This document shows, piece after piece, positions 1-5,345 of a stretch of DNA of 5,855 bases (its first letter is position 1; each line of letters opens with the position of its first letter). The notes beneath the pieces are model-generated. The model was not told the origin of the DNA and made no database searches. It saw nothing but the letters and a program-made list of their open reading frames with translations. The translations under genes were made by a program, and so were the position numbers. Origin of the DNA: Clostridiales bacterium (lineage in GTDB: Bacteria; Bacillota; Clostridia; Christensenellales; Aristaeellaceae); NCBI GenBank assembly GCA_004552515.1, contig SFOF01000142.1, forward strand, positions 1 through 5,855, given 5' to 3'.

Positions 1-5
1 GGCTC

Positions 6-34
6 TTTTCAAATGCCTTTTCGCATTGTATAAT
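6..34 (+). promoter_or_regulatory. Sigma-A-type promoter of the nfeD-floA operon
   Basis: A perfect -10 box TATAAT lies at 29-34. TTTTCA at 6-11 matches four of six bases of the -35 consensus TTGACA, and the spacer is exactly 17 bp. Transcription would start near 41, giving a leader of about 25 nt that is almost entirely ribosome binding site (AAGGAGGTGA at 51-60). It is the only good promoter seen upstream of the first four genes, which supports one transcript. The region before base 1 is not visible, so additional regulatory sites cannot be excluded. Confidence 0.75.
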
Positions 35-66
35 GGGATCAGTTGATGAAAAGGAGGTGAGATCAG

Positions 67-576
67 ATGACGCAGCTGCTCAATGCGTTTTCATCGAGCG
101 CAAATCTGATCTGGATCGTGCTTCTGATCGTCGGATTTTTTCTGGTTGTCGTGGAGATGTATGTGCCGGGTTTCGGCGTGCCGGGCATCAGCGGCCTGCT
201 CTGCCTGGGCGTGTCGATCTATTTTCTGGCCGACGGCAGCGTCGTAGCGGGGCTGATCATGATGCTGGTTGTGGCGGCGCTTCTCTCCGTGGCGCTGTTC
301 ATATCGATCCGCACCGCGTCGCGGGCGCGCGGCCGCATGGCGAAGGCCGGGCTGATTCTCAAGGAGGTCAGCGTGCCCGAGGAGGCCGGAGACGATCTGG
401 CGTATTACGTCGGCAAGCAGGGCACGGCGCGCACGATATTGCGGCCGGCTGGCGTGGGCGAGTTCGAGGGCGTTCGCCTGAATGTGTACACGGACGGCGA
501 GTTCATCGGCGAGGGCGCGCCCATCGAGGTGACCCGCGTCGAGGGCAATCGGATATTCGTCCGCGAAAAGAAGTAA
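67..576 (+). CDS. nfeD: Short NfeD-family membrane protein (flotillin partner)
   Basis: This 169-residue protein has three hydrophobic segments at about residues 13-33, 38-54 and 58-81. The E30-x-x-x-PGFG-x-PG turn after the first segment is typical of NfeD proteins. The C-terminal part, about residues 115-169, has the NfeD beta-barrel (OB-fold) pattern: VGKQGTA, LRPAGVGEFEG, then alternating beta strands ending VEGNRIFVREK. It is the short class, without the N-terminal ClpP-like serine protease domain of long NfeD proteins such as Bacillus YqeZ, and resembles YuaF in size. NfeD proteins sit in the cytoplasmic membrane beside flotillins, probably with the OB-fold domain supporting flotillin assembly. 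The start has an almost perfect Shine-Dalgarno (51-60), nine bases after its GGAGG core. floA begins 57 bp downstream in the same direction. The family is clear; the precise role is known only in general terms. Confidence 0.92.
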   Translation: MTQLLNAFSSSANLIWIVLLIVGFFLVVVEMYVPGFGVPGISGLLCLGVSIYFLADGSVVAGLIMMLVVAALLSVALFISIRTASRARGRMAKAGLILKEVSVPEEAGDDLAYYVGKQGTARTILRPAGVGEFEGVRLNVYTDGEFIGEGAPIEVTRVEGNRIFVREKK

Positions 577-590
577 GGGTTATCGGAAAC

Positions 591-609
591 GGGGCGGCAA
601 ACGCCGCTT
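591..609 (+). other. Small GC hairpin between nfeD and floA
   Basis: GCGGC (594-598) pairs with GCCGC (603-607) around an AAAC loop, and two G-U pairs can extend the stem at 592-593 with 608-609. No run of T follows, so it is unlikely to terminate transcription. It could stabilise or mark a processing point in the operon mRNA, but a five-pair stem can also arise by chance in GC-rich DNA. Confidence 0.3.
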
Positions 610-633
610 ACAGATAGGAAAGGGGAGTCCTAC

Positions 634-1632
634 ATGGGTCTTGAATCGATTGGTTTGGTTATCATCCTCGCGCTGATTGTCATTTTCCTCATCGTGTTCT
701 TCAATCTGGTGCCGCTGAGCCTGTGGATCTCGGCGGTCGCGTCGGGCGTTCACGTCAGCATCGGCACGCTGGTGGGTATGCGCTTCCGCCGCATCAATCC
801 CTCCCGCATCGTGCTGCCGCTGATCAAGGCCACCAAGGCGGGCCTCAAGGTCAACATGAACGAAATGGAAGCGCATCTGCTGGCCGGCGGCAATGTCGAT
901 CGCGTGATCAACGCGCTCATCGCCGCGGAGTCCGCGCAGATCCCGCTGGAGTTTGAAAGCTGCCGCGCCATCGACCTGGCCGGGCGCGACGTGCTTCAGG
1001 CCGTGCAGATGAGCGTCAATCCCCGCGTCATCGAGACGCCTGTTGTCGCCGCCATCGCCAAGGACGGCATTGAGCTGCGCGCCAAGGCCCGCGTGACCGT
1101 GCGCGCTAACATCGCCCGTCTGGTCGGCGGCGCGGGCGAGGAAACCATCACCGCGCGCGTCGGCGAGGGCATCGTCACCACCATCGGCTCCTCCGAGACG
1201 CACAAGGAAGTGCTCGAGAATCCCGACCGCATCAGCCAGACCGTGCTGAGCAAGGGCCTGGACGCGGGCACGGCGTTCGAAATCCTCTCCATCGACATCG
1301 CGGATGTGGACGTGGGCCGCAACATCGGCGCGCAGCTGCAAATGGATCAGGCCGAGGCCGATCGCCGCATCGCTCAGGCCAAGGCTGAGGAACGCCGCGC
1401 CATGGCCGTCGCGCACGAGCAGGAAATGATCGCCGCCGTGCAGGAAATGCGCGCCAAGGTGGTCGAGGCCGAGGCCGAGGTGCCGCACGCCATGGCCAGG
1501 GCGCTCGAAGAGGGCAAGCTGGGCGTGATGGACTACTATCAGATGCAGAACGTCATCTCCGACACGAAGATGCGCGAGGCCATCTCCGGCACCGGCAAGA
1601 AGAACGAGGATCAAAGCAAGGCCGGCAAGTGA
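634..1632 (+). CDS. floA: Flotillin-like protein FloA (membrane microdomain scaffold)
   Basis: FloA is an SPFH-family scaffold that forms mobile membrane foci, affects membrane fluidity and supports assembly of membrane kinases, proteases and secretion complexes. The 332-residue length is essentially that of Bacillus subtilis FloA (YqfA, about 331). One hydrophobic hairpin or membrane segment lies at residues 6-35. It is followed by family-typical stretches: LAGGNVDRVINALIAA (83-98), AIDLAGRDVLQAVQMSVNP (112-130), RLVGGAGEETITARVGEGI (162-180) and FEILSIDIADVDVG (215-228). Residues 236-290 are a highly charged helical region rich in Ala, Glu, Arg and Gln, including the flotillin EAEAEV repeat at 278-283, predicted to form the oligomerisation coiled coil. 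The short C-terminal tail is polar and Lys-rich. The start has AGGGGAG at 621-627, six bases away. It lies between nfeD and a TTG-started gene 35 bp downstream, in one operon. Identification is very secure. Confidence 0.97.
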   Translation: MGLESIGLVIILALIVIFLIVFFNLVPLSLWISAVASGVHVSIGTLVGMRFRRINPSRIVLPLIKATKAGLKVNMNEMEAHLLAGGNVDRVINALIAAESAQIPLEFESCRAIDLAGRDVLQAVQMSVNPRVIETPVVAAIAKDGIELRAKARVTVRANIARLVGGAGEETITARVGEGIVTTIGSSETHKEVLENPDRISQTVLSKGLDAGTAFEILSIDIADVDVGRNIGAQLQMDQAEADRRIAQAKAEERRAMAVAHEQEMIAAVQEMRAKVVEAEAEVPHAMARALEEGKLGVMDYYQMQNVISDTKMREAISGTGKKNEDQSKAGK

Positions 1633-1651
1633 TTTCGCTTCCGGGCTGACT

Positions 1652-1660
1652 GGAAGGAGG
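1652..1660 (+). promoter_or_regulatory. Ribosome binding site supporting a TTG start
   Basis: GGAAGGAGG lies seven bases before the TTG at 1668-1670. No ATG or GTG in this frame is better placed, and the hydrophobic N-terminal segment begins immediately after this TTG, so the rare start codon is well supported. Confidence 0.8.
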
Positions 1661-1667
1661 AATCGCA

Positions 1668-2219
1668 TTGCAGGCGATTATAGCACTCATCATTATCGTA
1701 TGGGCCGTCGGGCGCGTCATGAAAGCCGGTAAAAAGGTGGTTAATAACGCGCCCGGCAAGGCGCAGCAGCCGTCCGCGCAGAAGGCCGCGCCCGCGGTAA
1801 AGAGCGAGCCGACTGAAGCACCCGTGAAGAGCGCGGAGGAATCGGCGGCTGTGTTCGACGCGTGCGCTCCGCTGGATGAAAGCGACCATGCGCCCACTGT
1901 ATTGGACGAGGGCGAGAGCCGCAGCTGCGATCACGGCAGTCTCGGCGGCTCGATGGAGGTCGCCGATCATCAGGGCATGGGCGAGAAATTCGTCCACGCG
2001 CAGCAGCAGGTCAAGACGCGCGTTAAAACCGAGGTTGAAACCAGGGTCAAAACGCAGGTTCACGTCAATCGCAAGGACGTTGTGGGCGAAACGCAGGCCG
2101 TGGACGAAGAGGAAACGCCCGTCGCCGAGTTGACGCCCGAGCAGATGCGCCGCGCCGTCGTCATGGCGGAGATCCTCAAGCGCCCCTGTGAGCGCCAGAG
2201 GAGGTGGAGCGCCCGATGA
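1668..2219 (+). CDS. Unrecognised membrane-anchored protein with VKTx repeats
   Basis: I do not recognise this 183-residue protein. It starts at TTG behind a strong Shine-Dalgarno. Residues 2-15 are strongly hydrophobic (QAIIALIIIVWAVG) and are followed by basic residues (R16, K19, K22, K23), which predicts a single N-terminal membrane anchor with the rest in the cytoplasm by the positive-inside rule. Residues 28-85 are low-complexity, rich in Ala, Pro, Lys and Glu, and probably disordered. A stretch at 84-105 is rich in Gly, Ser, His and Asp and holds the only clustered Cys and His (C87, H89, H101). Residues 115-130 are a four-copy tetrapeptide repeat, V-(K/E)-T-x. The acidic segment 141-155 leads into a predicted helix at 156-171 (TPEQMRRAVVMAEILK) that looks like a conserved end motif. 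The gene follows floA by 35 bp and overlaps the next gene by four bases. Position and topology suggest an accessory protein of the FloA membrane domain or an input to the downstream regulator; both ideas are inference. Confidence 0.85.
   Translation: MQAIIALIIIVWAVGRVMKAGKKVVNNAPGKAQQPSAQKAAPAVKSEPTEAPVKSAEESAAVFDACAPLDESDHAPTVLDEGESRSCDHGSLGGSMEVADHQGMGEKFVHAQQQVKTRVKTEVETRVKTQVHVNRKDVVGETQAVDEEETPVAELTPEQMRRAVVMAEILKRPCERQRRWSAR
2010..2057 (+). repeat. Four degenerate 12-bp tandem units encoding V-(K/E)-T-x
   Basis: The protein units are VKTR, VKTE, VETR and VKTQ, residues 115-130 of the unrecognised membrane-anchored protein. The DNA units use different synonymous codons (GTC/GTT, AAG/AAA, ACG/ACC), so the repeat is old or maintained at protein level and is not a recent slippage product. 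Val and Thr alternate at every second residue, with charged residues on the other face, as in an amphipathic beta strand. Confidence 0.7.
2199..2206 (+). promoter_or_regulatory. Ribosome binding site that fixes the response regulator start
   Basis: AGGAGGTG ends nine bases before the ATG at 2216. An in-frame GTG at 2204 lies inside this Shine-Dalgarno and therefore cannot be the start that it serves. The ATG overlaps the TGA stop of the preceding gene (ATGA at 2216-2219). Confidence 0.85.
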
Positions 2220-2971
2220 AGAACGTGCGCATTGCCATCGCGGACGACGACGCCGGCATGAGGACGATCCTGCGCAAGATCATCGAGCGCGACGGCGGCT
2301 ATGAGCTGATCGGCGAGGCGGAAAACGGCGCGCAGATGCTCGAAATCTTCGACCGTGAGCATCCCGACGCGGTGATTCTGGACGTGGAAATGCCCGAGAT
2401 GGACGGCCTGTCCTGCGCCCGCGCCATACAGGATCGTGATCCGCGCGTTGTCATCATCTTTTCGACTGCGCACGACTGCTATATGTCAGACGCGTTTGAG
2501 GTGTACGCATTCGATTATCTGCTCAAGCCCTTCAAGCTGGAGCGGGCGCTCAAGACGCTCAAGCTGGCGCGCGAACGGCTCTGCGAGCGCGCGGAGAGCA
2601 GCCCGCAAACGCCGCTGGCCGAAAAGCCGATACGTCCCGCGTCGGGCCGCCTGATGCTGCGCGGCAAGGACGGCCTGAGCTTCGTGAGCATGGACAACAT
2701 ACTGCTCGTGCAGCGCGAGGATCGCATGACGGTGATCGATACCATCGACGGCAAGCGCTATTCGACGGGCGATTCGCTGGGCGAAATCGAGGAAAAGCTG
2801 CCCAAAGACGTGTTCTTCCGCACGCACAAATCCTACATCGTCAACATCAATCAAATCGATTCGATTACGCCCTACGGTCGCTGGACGTTCATCGTCAAGC
2901 TCCACGGCACGGCGCGCGACGCGTTGATCACGCACGAGAAGTTTGAAGAGCTTCAAAGGATGTTTGAATAG
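2216..2971 (+). CDS. LytTR-family response regulator
   Basis: This 251-residue cytoplasmic transcription regulator has an N-terminal receiver domain (about 1-120) and a C-terminal LytTR DNA-binding domain (about 145-250). The receiver contains the acidic pocket D10-D11, the phosphoacceptor D56 in VILDVEMPEMDG, the switch residue T84 in FSTAH and the conserved K104-P105 in YLLKPF. All residues needed for phosphorylation are therefore present. The output domain shows typical LytTR features: an ILLVQREDRMTVI segment, then FFRTHKSYIVNINQI (200-214) and PYGRWTFIVKLHG (219-231). LytTR proteins bind pairs of short direct repeats and usually control envelope, bacteriocin or virulence genes. No sensor kinase gene is seen within the window, which is unusual because LytTR regulators commonly sit beside a kinase. 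The ATGA overlap with the membrane-anchored protein indicates coupled translation. The start at 2216 is chosen over an upstream in-frame GTG. The target genes are unknown. Confidence 0.95.
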   Translation: MKNVRIAIADDDAGMRTILRKIIERDGGYELIGEAENGAQMLEIFDREHPDAVILDVEMPEMDGLSCARAIQDRDPRVVIIFSTAHDCYMSDAFEVYAFDYLLKPFKLERALKTLKLARERLCERAESSPQTPLAEKPIRPASGRLMLRGKDGLSFVSMDNILLVQREDRMTVIDTIDGKRYSTGDSLGEIEEKLPKDVFFRTHKSYIVNINQIDSITPYGRWTFIVKLHGTARDALITHEKFEELQRMFE

Positions 2972-2982
2972 CATAGCGATAT

Positions 2983-3012
2983 GACCGCTGCGTCCTATAG
3001 GGTGCGGCGGTC
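2983..3012 (+). terminator. Probable terminator hairpin after the response regulator
   Basis: Bases 2983-2995 pair with 3000-3012 through 13 pairs (three of them G-U) around a TATA loop, starting 11 bases after the stop codon. The bases that follow are TTGATGTAGTTTAA, a poor T-tract, so termination may be leaky and some transcript may run into the next gene. No convincing promoter for that gene was found in 2972-3053. Confidence 0.55.
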
Positions 3013-3053
3013 TTGATGTAGTTTAATGGCAAGAATGCGAAGGAGAAAAAGGC

Positions 3054-5234
3054 ATGAACTATCGCGTATACGCGGGTGAACGCATTGTACCGGTCGGCGA
3101 GACGACCGTCCGTCCTGTGCCGTATAACGAGACGGAGCAGGCCGAATTTGTCATATTGCGCGTTTCGGGCGAGACCGTGTTGACGGTTCATTCTGAAACG
3201 GCTGTCAGGAAAGCGGTCGTCCGGCCGCTGTCGCTGGGGCTTCAGGCTGAGATTCGGGACGAGCATACAATGACGCTGCGTCTCAGGGGCGCGTGCAATT
3301 TTTCACTTGAGATCAACGGCACGGCGCACAGCAATCTGTGCGTATTTGCTTCGCCGGTGAGAAGCTACGGATTTGACGCGAACGACGCGCGCGTCTATTA
3401 CTATCCTGCCGGCGTACATGATATTGACAAGCTGGTGATCGGCGGCGACGACGTGATCGTCTATATCGACGAGGGCGCGCGGCTATTGGGAAAGCTCGAG
3501 TTTAACGGCTGCAAAAATCTGCTGGTCTGCGGCGCGGGCTGCGTGGATGATGGAAAATACAGCGATGTACGTCACAGGGTGGCCGTCGATCTGGTGGGCG
3601 TTCGGGGCGCGCGCATTGAGGACATTTGCGTGCTGGATTCGCTGTTCTGGTGCATCCGCGTGTTCGGCTGCGAAGACGTTGTGATCGACAACGTGAAGAT
3701 TATCGGTCACCGTGGCAATACGGATGGCATCGACGTGTGCGGTTCGCGGCGTTTTCTGGTGGAGAATGTTTTCACGCGCGTGTGGGATGATTCTCTGGTG
3801 GTCAAGGGCGTGGACGAGACCGACAAGCGCAGCGTCCACTATAATTATCCGGGCACGGATTCCGACTTTTCAGCCGGCTTTGAAGGGCTGGGGGATGTTC
3901 ATGACGTAACGTTCCGGCATTGCACGCTCTGGAACGACTTCGCGCGGCCGATAGAGATCGGCGTGTCGCTGCGCGCCGATGAGGTGAGCCGCCTGCGCTA
4001 TGAGGATATCGACATCATTCATTCGACGACCGGATATCCGCTTATGGGTGCGCATCACGGCGATCGCGCTGACGTTCACGATGTGATATTCGAGAATATC
4101 CGAATAGAGGATGCGCCGGGCGCGCAGCTGTTTGACTTCCGCATGACGAACTCCGTCTGGAGTACCGATACGCGCAAGGGACGCATCCATGATATTCTCT
4201 TCCGCAATATTGCGCTCGTCGGCAAGCCTGGGCTGGAGATTCCGCCCGAACCGAGTCGCCTCGAAGGGCTGGATGCGGCGCATGGCATTGAAAACGTACG
4301 CTTTGAAAACGTCACGATGCTGGGCCGCGCAGCGCGTACGGCAGAGGAATGTCGGCTGGATGTTCGCGACTATGTGAAAAATGTGACGTTTTCCGCCGAC
4401 GAGACGCTGCGGCCGATCCGGCATATCGCTTCAACGCTGGAACTCAGTCCGTTTGAATGCGATGAACGGGGACGCTGGCACGGAGAAGCGCGCGTGACGC
4501 TGAAAAATGAGAGCGATCAGCGCGTGTCGGGCGACGTCTGGCTGAACGTTGCGCCGGCCAATATGGCCGATACGCGCAAAAGGCTCGACTGGATATTGGA
4601 GCCGGGCGAGACGTATGAAAAGGTTTATCCCCTGACATTGCAGGCGGGGCGCTATCTGATCAGTGTGGGCAGCAGCGGCGTCGAGGTGGACGGCGCATGG
4701 CGCTTTGTTGAATTGGATGGCGACGCGCGTGGTTTCGAGTGCGATTTTGTCAACTATTATGGCGAATGCCCCGGTACAATGCGTCTTTCTGTTCGGGATA
4801 GCGCGCTCGTGCTGGCGGGCGATGTGACGCGTGAAAGCCGATATTCGTTTACGCTTTATGCGGCGCGGGCAGCAGCTGTCCGGCAGGGCGAAGTGCTCTT
4901 TACGGCCGAGGAAACGGATTTTGGAGAATGCAACGCGGTCGTCTGGGGGGCGCACGGGGAGGAACTGGCGCCGCAGCTGCGATGCCCGGGCGAAATCACA
5001 TATGTGTTTAAAAACCAGCCGGCCGTGGGTGAAATTAGAGCTATGACGTTTGAAGGCGGTCAGGAAGAAATTCGCGTGCCTCTGGGCGAGCTGCCCGCCG
5101 GTGAAGGCGCGCTGCTCATTGAAATTGCGATTCATGGCGCGGCGCATGGGAAAAGGCGCTATCCCTTTACGCTGTTTCACTCGGTGATTCCTGCCGAGAG
5201 CGCGCATATGTTTGTGAAAATCCCCGATGCCTAG
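3054..5234 (+). CDS. GH28/GH49-like beta-helix glycoside hydrolase, cytoplasmic
   Basis: This 726-residue protein starts at ATG behind AAGGAG (3040-3045). It has no signal peptide, so it probably acts on imported oligosaccharides. Residues 1-115 form a beta-rich N-terminal domain. Residues about 118-450 are a right-handed beta-helix, shown by recurring rungs of the form V/I-x-D/N-V/I-x-F at 282, 341, 378, 412 and 441. The catalytic region reads N222-T-D-G-I-D, then W-D245-D246. The 21-residue gap between D224 and D245 matches the first and second catalytic Asp of GH28 polygalacturonases. R298 in RPIEIG is near the expected RIK position. The GH28 GHG motif is absent, which, with the N-terminal beta domain, makes a GH49 (dextranase clan) or divergent GH28 type equally plausible. 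Residues 462-554 look like a NEW3/CARDB-type beta-sandwich (LKNESDQRVSGDVWL, LEPGETYEKVYPL, AGRYLISVG). Residues 555-726 are beta-rich and unassigned. It is convergent with a GH36 gene, fitting a plant-glycan locus. Fold is confident; substrate is not. Confidence 0.88.
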   Translation: MNYRVYAGERIVPVGETTVRPVPYNETEQAEFVILRVSGETVLTVHSETAVRKAVVRPLSLGLQAEIRDEHTMTLRLRGACNFSLEINGTAHSNLCVFASPVRSYGFDANDARVYYYPAGVHDIDKLVIGGDDVIVYIDEGARLLGKLEFNGCKNLLVCGAGCVDDGKYSDVRHRVAVDLVGVRGARIEDICVLDSLFWCIRVFGCEDVVIDNVKIIGHRGNTDGIDVCGSRRFLVENVFTRVWDDSLVVKGVDETDKRSVHYNYPGTDSDFSAGFEGLGDVHDVTFRHCTLWNDFARPIEIGVSLRADEVSRLRYEDIDIIHSTTGYPLMGAHHGDRADVHDVIFENIRIEDAPGAQLFDFRMTNSVWSTDTRKGRIHDILFRNIALVGKPGLEIPPEPSRLEGLDAAHGIENVRFENVTMLGRAARTAEECRLDVRDYVKNVTFSADETLRPIRHIASTLELSPFECDERGRWHGEARVTLKNESDQRVSGDVWLNVAPANMADTRKRLDWILEPGETYEKVYPLTLQAGRYLISVGSSGVEVDGAWRFVELDGDARGFECDFVNYYGECPGTMRLSVRDSALVLAGDVTRESRYSFTLYAARAAAVRQGEVLFTAEETDFGECNAVVWGAHGEELAPQLRCPGEITYVFKNQPAVGEIRAMTFEGGQEEIRVPLGELPAGEGALLIEIAIHGAAHGKRRYPFTLFHSVIPAESAHMFVKIPDA

Positions 5235-5279
5235 GCGCGCTTGACGACGCTGAACGTCCAATTTCTGGCTCATAAGGAA

Positions 5280-5320
5280 CCGCCGCCCCGTCCGCGTTTC
5301 ATCTGCGGACGGGGCGGCGG
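5280..5320. terminator. Shared bidirectional terminator between convergent genes
   Basis: CCGCCGCCCCGTCCGC (5280-5295) is perfectly complementary to 5305-5320, giving a 16-bp stem with one A-T pair and a nine-base loop (5296-5304). It lies 45 bases after the stop of the + strand hydrolase and about 25 bases beyond the stop of the - strand alpha-galactosidase. The flanks are only weakly T-rich (CCTTTATG on +, TTCCTTATG on -), so it is not textbook, but stem strength and the convergent setting favour termination in both directions. The rest of 5235-5345 shows nothing else. Confidence 0.75.
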
Positions 5321-5345
5321 CCTTTATGCGTTCAATCTCTGATTA

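Noticed and set aside
39..47. TCAGTTGAT, a match to the nine-base LytTR half-site, at the operon's transcription start
   Set aside because: LytTR sites are paired direct repeats about one helical turn or slightly more apart, and no second copy is seen at that spacing. A single match in this length is not rare enough to claim autoregulation.
33..617. Open frame on + overlapping nfeD in another frame
   Set aside because: Its translation is Arg/Gly-rich with no domain pattern, and nfeD has the ribosome binding site and family motifs.
580..1668. Long open frame of 362 codons antisense to floA
   Set aside because: It mirrors the strongly GC-biased third positions of floA; the translation is His/Ala/Asp-rich low complexity with no recognisable domain.
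2204..2215. Upstream GTG as the start of the response regulator
   Set aside because: The GTG is part of the Shine-Dalgarno itself, and the ATG at 2216 is well spaced and begins the receiver domain normally.
4431..5273. Antisense open frame of 280 codons under the hydrolase gene
   Set aside because: The + strand frame has coherent beta-domain sequence; the antisense product has no motif and its proposed start lies in the intergenic region without a good ribosome binding site.
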